A DNA stretch of 64,000 nucleotides from Sparassis latifolia (Eukaryota; Basidiomycota; Agaricomycetes; Polyporales; Sparassidaceae), in assembly GCA_018466975.1 (NCBI GenBank), contig CM031554.1:620001-684000 (forward strand), in the 5' to 3' direction. The position numbers were made by a program, and so were the translations under genes. How positions within the stretch are numbered: the first letter of the stretch is position 1; each line of letters opens with the position of its first letter. The notes beneath the pieces are model-generated. The model saw only the letters and a list, made by a program, of their open reading frames with translations, was not told the origin of the DNA and searched no databases. Below, one piece after another: positions 13,206-23,830 of this stretch.

Positions 13206-13444
13206 TGTTGGAAAGTAGCGCCCAAATTTCTGGAGCTCCAGAAATTGGGGAGCGCCCAAGGGCAGACAAGCCGAGGGCATGATTACAAAGAAAGACAAAG
13301 AAAGAAATTTGCTTATATAAAGTGGAGCATCTAGAACTGTATATATACAGAAATCTATTTTAGGACGCGCAATCACGCGCCCCGACGCATCTTGACCCGC
13401 CATCACTACCTTCCTATTTGGGAACTAAGGCGCGATTTCTAACA
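13206..13444 (+). repeat. 5' LTR of copia copy 1
   Basis: 239 bp, starting TGTTGGAAAG and ending GATTTCTAACA. It carries a TATATAAA box and, near its left end, a 22-bp perfect palindrome centred on GAGCTC. Confidence 0.95.
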
Positions 13445-13460
13445 GGTTATGAGCCCCGGC
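13445..13460 (+). promoter_or_regulatory. Primer-binding site, copia copy 1
   Basis: Directly follows the 5' LTR. GGTTATGAGCCC is complementary to the anticodon region of initiator tRNA-Met (GGGCUCAUAACC), not to a tRNA 3' end. This points to half-tRNA priming as in Drosophila copia. Confidence 0.65.
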
Positions 13461-13498
13461 TCTAGCCAATAAATACTCGGATAACAACAGCCCCTATT

Positions 13499-16400
13499 GT
13501 GGCTACAAAAATTGTTACCCCCTTACTAGTACGAGAACAAATAATGTCGACCAGCGCTGATAATACGAGCAATAGCAATGCTTACTGGATCCCGCTCCTG
13601 AAGGAAGACAATTGGCTCCCGTGGAAGCGCCGCGTCGAGGCCATCCTTAATGACAAGGGTCTCCAGGAGTATGTGACCGAAAGACACCGGCCGCAGCCGA
13701 GTAATGACCCGCCAATAGGGCAGCGAGAGAGGCGGAGATTAGCGCCTGGGGAGAGAAGGACCTCAAGGCCCAGAATGTAATTGTGCTATCGCTGGGAGAT
13801 TCCCAGATGGTGCACATCGCTGGAGCCGAGACGGCACGGGCAATGTGGGAGCAGCTTCGCACAGTCAAGGAACAGCGTGGACAGCATGGAATTCTCGCGC
13901 TGTGCCGGCGTTTTTACCGGATGCAAGCCAAGGAAGAAGATAATATCTCCAGTCACATTACACAGCTACGACAGATCCAGGAACAACTCCACCTAATGGG
14001 GAAGGTTGTTTCTGACGAGGATTTCCGGCTCATTCTGGCTACCTCATTACCGGAGAGCTGGGACTCTTTCCTCAGCTCTTACTTTGGCGCCGTGGGCGGC
14101 AATGTTGGCGCCGAAGGTGCTGACAACGTGCGCCCTCAGCTTACATCACAAGAATTGATTGCCATCATTCTTGATGAAAATAGGCGAAGGCACGAGCGTG
14201 GCGAGCGCGGTCAATCCTCGGACCAAGCCATGGTTGCCAAAGGAAAGAAGCGCCCCTTTGGGGAATACAAAAAATGTTCGATCTGCGGAAAGCCGGGACA
14301 TCTTGGTAACGAGTGTCGGCACCGCGACAAGGTCAAATGTATGAATTGCGGAAAATTCGGGCATAAGGCCACGGATTGTTGGGCTAAAGGTGGCGGCAAA
14401 GCCGGACAGGGCCCGCCGATGAAACAGCAAAAGACGGAATGTGCTTACAAAGCGCGCGAGGTCGAATCGAAAGAGGATGAGGCAAAAATAGCCTACGATA
14501 ATGATAGCGACACTGTATCTCTCGGATCTGATGGCAAAATCGCTTCTTTCTATGAGTGGTTTGCCGACTCTGGGACAACTTCGCACATTATAAATCGTCG
14601 TGAAGTCTTCGCGACCTATCAGGCGCTCGAAGATCACGCGATCACGGGCATCGGACCGCAACCAACGCAGGCATTGGGCCGCGGTACGGTCGATGTTGAA
14701 AGTGAAGTAGGAGACCGGAAAGTGAAATTCCGTCTCCACAGTGTACTGTATGCGCCGACAGCACCCAATAGCCTCCTCTCCATCACGCGTTTGGACGACG
14801 CGGGATGGAGAGTACTTATGGGTAATAGTCGCGCAATACTAATAGATAAAAATAAACACACTCTTGCTATAGGCAAGAAAAATGGACGACTATATTCATT
14901 GAAATTGCGTCCAATAGTTCCGCAACCTGCGCGAACCTATACTGCTAAGGAATACGGCCCGCATACCTGGGAAGAGTGGCACAAGATCTATGGCCATATC
15001 GGGAAACCAGCGCTTACGCGATTATATTGCGAAGGGCTTGTTGATGGCCTAGAAATCTCGCCAAGCCCAGATGAAATTAATTGTGAGGCGTGCATCCAAG
15101 CAAAGGCGACACGGAAGCCATTTCCCAAAGAGACGGACGAATGCAGCAAGGTACCCAGAGAATTAACACACACGGATGTGTGGGGACCTGCGCAGACAGT
15201 CGCTCTACAAGGGTGGAAATATTTTATTACATATACCGATGATTACAGTCGTCGAAGTACAGTACTATTTATGAGGCATAAAGATGAAGTAACAGAAAAG
15301 GTAAAGAATTATATTACCTATATCGAGCGCAAGTTTGGAAATAAACCCTTGCGACTCAGGCTCGACAACGGTCGAGAATATATGAACACCGAATTAATTA
15401 ACTGGTGTCAAATGAAAGGGATCGAGATGGGTCCGACTGCGCCGTACTCACCATCCCAGAACGGAGTCTCTGAGAGATTGAATCGCACACTGCTTGGACT
15501 AGCGCGCGATGATCTATGCGAGAGATCTACCTCGTTATCTTTGGGCTGAAGCGATTGCTCACGCAGTCTATATTAAAAATAGATCGCCTACCCAGGCGTT
15601 AAATGGGGCAACTCCTGAAGAAAAATGGAATGGGACGAAACCAAATATCTCATACCTACAAGAATTCGGTTCCCCCGTATGGGTCCTCACGGAAGACGCA
15701 ACACTATCAAAGCTAGCGCCCCGTGCCAACAAGTATATTTTTGTTGGATACATGGACGGACCCAAAGCCATCAAATATTATGATGCGCACACGCGCCAGA
15801 TTAAAATCTCGCGTAATTTCCAATTTTCTTCGAATTCCCCGGACCATTTGCCCGGCAACGCGCCTCATGTGCCACAAGAGCAAATAGGATCCGACGTACC
15901 TATCCTCACAGCACAGCGTGAGGGGGAGCAAAATATATTTCTGGGCACTTTACCTAGCAATGCGTCAGACGTGCTGCATGCGGAAAGGAGACCCGAAGTC
16001 CCAAACCTCACAACGACCGCAGACGTGCAGCGCGAGGGGGAGTTAGGAACTTCCGTGCCACAGTCACCTGCCAAAAATCCGTGAAAGCGCAGACAGGATG
16101 ATGATCCTGATCAACGCGAGGAAAGCGGGACGGATGCACCAAGCCAGCCCAGACGAACCAGAAGAAAGACAGTTCGGCATGATTACCATCTAATGCATGA
16201 CCCAGAGGCAGACGAAGATCTGGATAATGATCCAGATAAATCAAATGCCGAATTAGTCTATATTGCGATGAGCGCCCATGGAAATGCTGATGCAGATGAG
16301 CCAAAGACGCTCAGTGATGCCAAGAGATCACTCGAGTGGCCCAAATGGGAACAGGCAGTCCAGACGGAACTCAATCAACTACAGGGTATGGAGACTTGGG

Positions 16401-17884
16401 AGTTAGTGGAACCTCCCAAAGATCGAAAACCCGTAGGAAATAAATGGGTTCTAGTTAAGAAAACAAACAAAGAGGGTGAAATAATCAAATACAAAGCCTG
16501 CCTGGTTGCGAAGGGATATTCTCAAATCCCAGGCATGGACTATACCAAGACGTTCGCGCCCGTAGTCCACCTCGAAACCATTCAAGCTATCCTTGGGCTA
16601 GCCACAATCTTAGATTGGGAGATCGGACAGATGGATGTGAAAGGCACCTATCTTAATGGAACTCTCAAAGAAGAAGTGTATATGCGGCAACCCGAAGGAT
16701 ACAGTGATGGAACATACCGCGTATGTAAATTAAAGAAAACCCTCTACGGGCTAAAGCAGTCTGGCCGAGAATGGAATATCGTGCTGAACCGCAAGTTACT
16801 AGACGCGGGATTCAAGCGCCTATTCTCGGATCCATGTGCGTACATTCAGATCAAAGGTGATAAGATAGAAATTGTCACCGTTTGGGTAGATGACCTATTA
16901 ATATTCACCAATGATTGCGCACTGATGGACCAATTGAAGAGGGAACTCCGAAATATGTTCGAAGTTACCGACCTTGGCGAACCCCGAAAAATTGTGGGGA
17001 TAGAAATTGAGAGAGACCGTTCAAAGCGGACAATCAAAATATCTCAGACAAAATATATTGAGTCTATCCTACACAAGAATGGACTTACGAACACCAACAC
17101 GGTCGGGATGCCTCTTGATCCAAATACAGTGCTTGAAAAAGAAGAACCCGAAACTGATGACGAATGCGACCGAGACAACGGATATGCATCGCTCGTCGGA
17201 TCGCTGATGTATGCGGCAATTGCCATGAGACCAGACATTGCTCACGCCGTGCAACGGCTTAGCTCATTTACTGCCAATCCCGGAATGGCTCATTGGACTG
17301 CTGCTAAACGCGTCCTCCGCTATCTATCCGGAATGCAAGAACTTGGAATAATCTACGGGCCAATTGCAGATGTCAAGCCCGAAGATCAATCCATATTTGT
17401 GGGCTACTCAGATGCAGACTATGCGAACGATATCCGAGATCGCAAATCAATCTCGGGATATTTATTTAAATTAGGAAATGGCACGATCACGTGGAGCTCA
17501 AAGAAGCAAACCACGGTCGCGTCATCCACCACGGAAGCCGAATACATGGCATCCGCCGAAGCGGCAAAAGAAGCCGTGTGGCTCCGAACACTATTCAAAG
17601 AAATAGGTTTCGAGCAACAAGATCCTACGATTTTATTCGAGGATAGTACGGTGGCGATCTCAATCGCACGTGATCCCCAATTCCACGCGAAATCAAAACA
17701 TTTTGATGTAAAGCATCATTATGTGCACGAGAAATTGAGGGATAAATATATTGATATCCATTACTGTCCCACAGAGGACATGATAGCGGATATCTTAACA
17801 AAATCACTCCCTAAGCTGAGGCACGAGAAGCTCACAAAGAAGCTCGGAATGCCCATCGGCTTGAGGGGGAGTGTTGGAAAGTAG
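13499..17884 (+). pseudogene. Broken Gag-Pol polyprotein of copia copy 1
   Basis: Gag, protease, integrase, reverse transcriptase and RNase H segments are all recognisable: two CCHC knuckles, DSGTTSHI, HTDVWGP, SQNGVSERLNR, WVDDLLIF, SSTTEAEYM. They lie in several frames: 13499-13780, 13783-15549, 15509-16084 and 16193-17884. Breaks include indels around 13680-13780, a small loss near 15508 between integrase and the following region, and a TGA at about 16082 where copy 2 has CGA. Many differences from copy 2 are CpG to TpG/CpA changes. It cannot make a full polyprotein. Confidence 0.9.
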
Positions 17885-18110
17885 CGCCCAAATTTCTGGA
17901 GCTCCAGAAATTGGGGAGCGCCCAAGGGCAGACAAGCCGAGGGCATGATTACAAAGAAAGACAACGAAGGAAATTTGCTTATATAAAGTGGAGCGTCTAG
18001 AACTGTATATATACAGAAATCTATTTTAGGACGTGCAATCACGCGCCCCGACGCATCTTGACCCGCCATCACTACCTTCCTATTTGGGAACTAAGGCGCG
18101 ATTTCTAACA
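17872..18110 (+). repeat. 3' LTR of copia copy 1
   Basis: 239 bp, preceded by the purine tract GAGGGGGAG. Differs from the 5' LTR at about four positions by eye, including a CpG to TpG change (GACGCG to GACGTG). Confidence 0.95.
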
Positions 18111-18845
18111 GAGTGCATGCAGGCAAGGTCTCTCAATCTCTCGTCAACTGCCATGAGAAGCTGAGGAGTGAGTCTGCCCTGCCTTCCCGCACAAACGATG
18201 ATGCCAACATGGCCGCCCCAGGAGGGCGTCCGGCCGGAGTCCGAAACTTCCTCCGGAGAGGGAAACCCCACAAGTTTCCAAATTGAGGGGTTTCTCCGAG
18301 CAGCCTCAGAAACCCGGGGTTTCTTGGGGTTTCCGGGTTTCTGAGGGTTTCCCAATAGAATTATCCTAATAAATACCTCGTCAGCTACTGCATAAGGAAA
18401 TTTCGGGAAAAGAAAAGAAGGGATGGTGGAGAGGAGACAGTAGTTCGCGCTATGGCGGGTGGAGGAATGAGAAATAAAATTACTCTGTCGGTAAAAGATG
18501 CTGGAGATTACACGGGAGATGTGGTGTAGCGATGGGGCGGGATACTCTGGACACCGGCACGTGATACGGGGGGCCAGCACGTTTCCACTGAGCCCGTTCG
18601 ACTAGTTCTACATATTTGTCCTTCCCCCTGGGTATTCTTCTCTCCAAACTGTCTGCCGTGCAAGCAAACACCATCTTTGCTAACAAGATTCGTCAATGCC
18701 CAACTCTGATACAGTTCTGCCAAACCATAGTCTTCGTTACATCTGGACAGACGAACAGATAGATGGATGAATGAATGTGGGCTTGGAATGGGATAAATAG
18801 TCTCAATGGGCACAGTGTCAGTACTCGAGTCTCGAGATCATCCCC

Positions 18846-20481
18846 ATGGCTGATTTAGAGTATGCAGTCGTTGACAATATGTGAGCCCTTCTGAGCCATA
18901 CTGCGTCACGTCTGTCAATTTTAAAACACCATACAGATTCATTGATTCTTGCTGCTACATCTCCATAATCGGTGTGTATCGCTATGGGTTGTCATTTAGT
19001 ACCTTATTGACTTGGATCACATCTTCAGCATTGCTTTTATATGATACTGCTCTCACCTTCGACCGTGAATACCAGTACATCTGGAAGGCAAAAATTTCGA
19101 TACCGTCATTGCTCTATCTCACAATCCGATATTGCACTGTGATAAACACTATTCCACAAATATTGGAGTTGCAAGCTCAGACTGTATCTCTTATAGTGAG
19201 TTTGATTTATGAGATTTGGTCGTGGTCCTTCTCACAGAGGTCCAGAGGTAATTGCTTGGCGATCAGTTGTAGGGGTCATTGGGTGCTAACGTGGCCATGT
19301 TATAAAGCTGCTCAGTTCTTGAACGGCTTAATATGGTTTTAGGAACTATCTTGTTATCTAGTGTTGCAGGTGTGTAGACATAATTAAAAATGCACAGCCA
19401 TGCAAATTCCATCCCTTTTTATCAAGTTTTCTCTGCAATGCGTATCTATGCCATATACGGACGCAACAAGTTGTTATTCTACATTCTGTTGGGTCTGGGA
19501 ATGGTGAACCCGATCTCCAACTTGGTGAGTCCCATCGGTTGCATGCATGCACTTCGTTGCTTTATGATGATATTCTCAGTACGTGTACTCCTGATTAGTC
19601 CATCTGGTGAAACTATTGGGGCTGGAGCACATGTGTAGGGTACACTTATAACTTTAGTGCAGAGCAGATGTCTCGGTGAGCCGTGATATTACTAGCTTGC
19701 GTACATTGTGAACTTCAATTCTGTCACCAGCTGTATGTATGTAAACGTGACTCTCAGATGGCTATATTAAGGAGAATTTACAGGGAATGTCGGGACAAGG
19801 GCGTCCACAGTCACTGTTGACTGCCTTGTGCTCATCATGACATGGTTGAAGACATACAGAACCAGGAAAGTGGCCAAAGAAGTCAAGACACCACTTACAA
19901 CTGTCTTACTTACCGATGGTAGGTTTTTGCGCACAACTGCAATATTTGCTCACTGCCTGTGGATTCAGGTACAACGTACTTCAGGTGATAGTTATTTGAT
20001 ACGGTGATGGATGTGTTCAACAATTTGCTGTTATACTGCAGTGTCCTTCTCCTTATCAACGTGGTCGCCATGGCGTTTGAGGGACTCATGTTTGTAAGTG
20101 CCTCAATTTTGATCTAAATGCACCCTTCCTCATGTGATACCTCTGTAGTACGATTTTCTCTTCACTACGTGGGCCAACATGCAAGTAAATGTTCCATTGA
20201 CACTGGAAGCGCACTTACCGTGAAATCGTTTCAGCATGACAGCCATCCTGACATGCCGCTTCATGTTGGACTTGCGCGAAGCAGCTACACCTGCAGATCC
20301 TACCGGTCTCTCGCAGTTGAACACATTAGTATTCGCTCGATCGGACCAGTCTGCGATGCCAGAGGTTGACGAGGCCTTTGGGACGGATGCACCGGTTGAC
20401 GTTGAGGCGCCAGTGGTTCGGGACATGACAGCTGGCACCACCGATGCGATGGTTATCGCCGAGGAACCTCGCTTTCGCTGA
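18846..20481 (+). CDS. DUF6533 domain multi-TM membrane protein
   Basis: Member of the large basidiomycete DUF6533 family of predicted multi-TM membrane proteins; function unknown. Start MADLEYAVVDN at ATG 18846. Exons 18846-18880, 18937-18971 and one from 19029 bring together ALLLYDTALTFDREYQYIWK, the DUF6533 hallmark. Later exons give CSVLERLNMVLGTILLSSV, FSAMRIYAIYGRNKLLFYIL, VTVDCLVLIMTWLKTYR, GTTYFSVLLLINVVAMAFEGLMF and the end TCRFMLDLREAATPADPTG plus an acidic tail. The last intron uses a GC donor (GCAAGT, about 20181), the only solution that keeps frame (ANIMTAIL). The junction between about 19170 and 19313 is unresolved: an exon of roughly 10 nt around 19240 (AGGTCCAGAG) would restore phase, otherwise the gene is frameshifted there. 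Confidence 0.75.
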
Positions 20482-21112
20482 ACGTGCCTCTGCGGTCGGC
20501 TCGTTATCGGCATAGAAGAGCTAATTTCTGCGAGGAATTTGGCGGTGCGAAGAAAGTTGAATGTAATATAGCTCGGTTCAACGAGTTCTGTGTGTTTGGT
20601 AGTTTGGCACTTTCGATATTACATGGTGATGCTATACATACATTGTCAAGATTTGGTCTGCGAAAGCTGCATTTTGGCAGCCACCTTCATCGTCTTCCCA
20701 AGGACCCAGGCGCGTTATTTGGCATTGTGTACGCGCGTCGGTAGTGGGCGCTTATTCCCCTCGTCTTTGTTGTCTGTGCTCGCTGTCCCAGACGTTGTAC
20801 ATCTACTGCTTGATATTCTGACTCGTGTGTATCTCTGGCGCAACGAAAGACCTCTCAGCGGGAACTCGAGGAACAGCAAAGTTTTCTTGACATCGGACGC
20901 TCAGTCAAGGTCAGTTCTTGGCAGATACTAGCGTGTTTGCAGCGATATTCATGATCTTGTGCCGAGAGGCAACGAGTGAATGTTCTGATACTCCGAACGC
21001 GAGCCTTTACTCCGGATTATAGTCAACGTCGTGCCAACGGCTCACGCTCCTTCCTCTGAACAGACCACCCCACCCATCACCGTAGAGTCTACGAAACAGC
21101 GGACCGCCCCAC
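20482..21112. other. Intergenic, no supportable gene
   Basis: Only short frames without motifs. It should hold the 3' UTR of the DUF6533 gene and the promoter of the WD-repeat gene. Confidence 0.6.
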
Positions 21113-23292
21113 ATGGACTTCACGGAGATCTACAAGCAGACGGCCTCGCTCGTCGCCTTCAGCCCGGGGACGCACTTCCTCCTGACCGCGGTGCAAGACC
21201 GGCTCGTCGTCCGGCGCGCCGACTCCTTCCAGATCACGCGCACCTGGGCGCTCGACCCCGCCCCCGCCCCCTCCTCCTCTTCCTCTACTACTACCACCAC
21301 CACCTCCACCACCACCGCCGCCGCCGCCGCCTCCGGCGCGGGCGAGGGCTGGATCACGCACGCGGGCTGGTCGTGCGACTCCGAGTACGTGATGGGCGCG
21401 TGTGCGCGGCGCGGGCTCGTGGAGGTGTTCAGGCTGCGCGACGAGGTGTGGCGGGCGCGTATCGACGCGGGCGTGGAGGGCCTCGTCAAGGCCGAGTGGG
21501 CGCCCGATGGGCGCTCGGTGCTGTGCTTCTCCGAGTGGGGGGTGCGTTTCGTTCTTTTTGGGGTTTGGTGTGAGGGGGCGCTGATGGGCTAAATTGGCGT
21601 GTTGTGTGTGTGTGTGTAGCTGAGGGTGACGATATGGTCGCTCGTGAGTGGGAGTGCGACGTATATACAGTACCCTGTCCATCCTGATCGCGGTGCGTCC
21701 CCTCCGCTATTGTTATTATTGAAGTGCGGTGCGGACGCGGAGTTTATGCTGAGGGACTCTCCTAGTCCTGTGTGCTATTCTTTGCTTCTGTTGAATCGCG
21801 CTGCGTCGTGCACGGGTCTAGCTGACGCGGATCGGACAGGGTACGCGTTCCGCGCGGACGGCCGGTACTTTGCGCTGGCGGAGCGCCACAAGTCGCGGGA
21901 CACGCTCGGCGTGTACGACGCCTCGGCGTCCTACCGGCTCGTGCGGGTGCGCACCGCTCTCCCCAACTCGGCCCATTCGCACTAAACCTGAGCTCGACGA
22001 GTATAGCACTTCCCGCTCCCGACGTCCTCGCTCGCGGGCCTCGCGCTCTCGCCTACCGGCAACACCATCGCCGTCTGGGAGGGCCCGCTCGAGGTGCGCG
22101 CGCGTCGCGAAAAGCGTGTACGTGTGTGCTGATGCTGACGCGCTGTGCCGTAGTTCAAGCTGTGCGTGCTGACGCTCGCGGGGGAGCTCCTCGGGACGTT
22201 CGCGCCCGCGGGCGGCGCGGACCCCGGGTTCGGCGTGCGCGCGGTGGCGTGGCACCCCGCGGGGCTCTTCCTCGCCGTCGCGGGGTACGACGACAAGGTG
22301 CGCCCGGCCCCCTCCCCCTTCCGACGCTGCGCTGTGCCGAGGCGTTGTGCTTACTGTGGTGGCGCAGGTGCATGTGCTGGAGAGCCTGACGTGGGCGCCG
22401 GTTGCGACGCTGGAGCTGCAGCAGCGCGTGCCGGCGGGCGTGGTGCGTCTTCCCCGTGTGTCTGGAGATCTAATATGCTGATGCTGTGGCGTGGCCAGAC
22501 GGTGTGGCGGGAGCCGGAGAAGTGGCTGGACGCGACGCACGGGCGCGGGTTCCTGTCTTGTGCGTGGGCTCTTGGTGTTCCCCTCGCTGTCGCTGACTTG
22601 GCGCTGGGGCAGACGAGCGGGTGCGGGGGCCGACGACGCTGCCGGCGCCGCCGACGCGGGACCGGAGGAAGCCGCCGCTGTTGGGGCACGCGCGGGGGGC
22701 GGAGGCGGGGGGCGGGATGCTGGGGTTCAACGTGGACGGGTCGCGGCTGCTGGTGCGGTTTGAGGGGGCGCCGCGGGCGGTGCACCTGTTTGGGCTGCCG
22801 GCGGTGGCGGACCTCGGGGCGCGGCGGCGGGAGAGGGAGAGGGCGGTGCGGCTGCGGACGGTGCTGGTGCATGGGCGGGCGGTGGCGGGGGTAAGGTGGA
22901 ACCCGGTGCGCCGGGGGCGGTTGGGGGTGTACGGGGAGGGAGCGTGTATTTGTGGAGCGACGAGTGGGAGGGTGTGCCTGAGGCGGCTGCGGCGGGTGGG
23001 GCGGAGGAGGGGCAGGGGTGGAGGAGGTTGCGGAGTGTGTTGGGGTTCCTGCGAGTGCGTGTTTTTTTCCCTTTGGTTTGGTATGGGTGGCTTTTTGTGG
23101 ATCTTCGTTTTTGGGGCTTGATGTCTGAGGTGCTGATTTGGAGCCTCTTTTTCTGCAGAACAGTTTGCGACGCGTGGGCTTCGGTGGGCGCCGGACGGGC
23201 GGGGGCTGATCCTTCTCGACCGGGACACGTTCTGCTGTGCGTTCGAAGTCGAGGACGCAGAGGCAGAGGCGGAGGAGGGGGTGGCCGCGTGA
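21113..23292 (+). CDS. WRAP73: WRAP73/WDR8-type WD-repeat protein, apparent frameshift
   Basis: Orthologue of WRAP73 (WDR8), which in fungi and animals works with SSX2IP/Msd1-type partners at spindle poles and microtubule organising centres. The N-terminus MDFTEIYKQTASLVAFSPG and VQDRLVVRRADSFQI is diagnostic. Exons: 21113-21541, 21620-21692, 21840-21946, 22007-22093, 22154-22297, 22368-22442, 22499-22559, one from 22613, and a last one from 23159 ending EDAEAEAEEGVAA at 23292. WD-like blades include HFPLPTSSLAGLALSPTGN and VRAVAWHPAGLFLAVAGYDDK. A poly-Ser/Thr/Ala tract at about residues 55-75 is a low-complexity insert. Around 22935 the frame must shift by one base between VRWNPVRRGRLGV and GSVYLWSDEWEG, in a G-rich run. 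This is a sequencing error or a real lesion. The donor of the penultimate exon is uncertain. Confidence 0.8.
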
Positions 23293-23830
23293 GAGTGGGC
23301 GAGGGGAAGAGCGGGGATAGAGCGCCGGCTGTGTCAATTTACTTGGCCGACGGTGCATGCATTCTGTCGGTCTGTCGTCGAGCGCGTTGTTCGGCTCCCG
23401 GATTTGGCGCTGGGAGGAGATTGGAGGGAAGCGCAGAGGGCGGCGGGGTACGGTCTGTGACGGAGGACCAGGGCGGTGTGCGCGGGCTGTCGACGCTGTG
23501 GAGAGTCGATCCACGGGCGATTGACGGGTCAAAGGGGGGAGACGAGGATGGTTGGGAGGACAGACGGGATCTGGTGAAGATCTGTGGAAGCGAATAGGAT
23601 GACGTTGGTGTACTGAACGCCGGGTCGATCGCGTCGCACTAGGCGCCGGAGGCCTTCGCGGATGGCACACTGAAGGCTACTGAAGCATGCTTGAGCGTGC
23701 AGAGTGCTTCTCTTCGGCTCTTTGCTCGCAAGATGGAATAAAAGCGGGTCGGTGGGCTCTCCCCATCCCAGCAGCTCGCCCTCGCTTCGATCGCTCGTTC
23801 ACCGCCAGCAACCCACGCTCGTTCCCCAAC

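Larger units (their letters stand above)
13206..18110 (+). mobile_element. Ty1/copia LTR retrotransposon (copy 1, decayed)
   Basis: Full-length 4905-bp element with 239-bp LTRs, a primer-binding site after the 5' LTR, a purine tract before the 3' LTR, and a perfect 5-bp target-site duplication GAGTG (13201-13205 and 18111-18115). It inserted into the MITE around it. Its polyprotein frame is broken by several indels and a CGA to TGA stop, while the copy at 40345-45254 is open. By eye its LTRs differ at about four positions, so it is the older of the two. Confidence 0.95.
12854..18366. mobile_element. Mutator-like MITE (copy 1), split by a copia element
   Basis: Terminal inverted repeats begin GGATAATTCTATTG and run about 50 bp through a GAAACCC-rich zone. 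The element is flanked by a perfect 9-bp target-site duplication TAATAAATA (12845-12853 and 18367-18375). Nine-base duplications are the hallmark of the Mutator superfamily. Removing the inserted copia element and its 5-bp duplication leaves 603 bp, matching the uninterrupted copy at 61482-62083. No transposase frame is present, so it is non-autonomous. Confidence 0.85.

Noticed and set aside
22351..23670. Long open frame on the minus strand (about 440 codons, Pro/Arg/His-rich)
   Set aside because: Antisense of the GC-rich WRAP73 exons; composition is an artefact of codon bias on the other strand.
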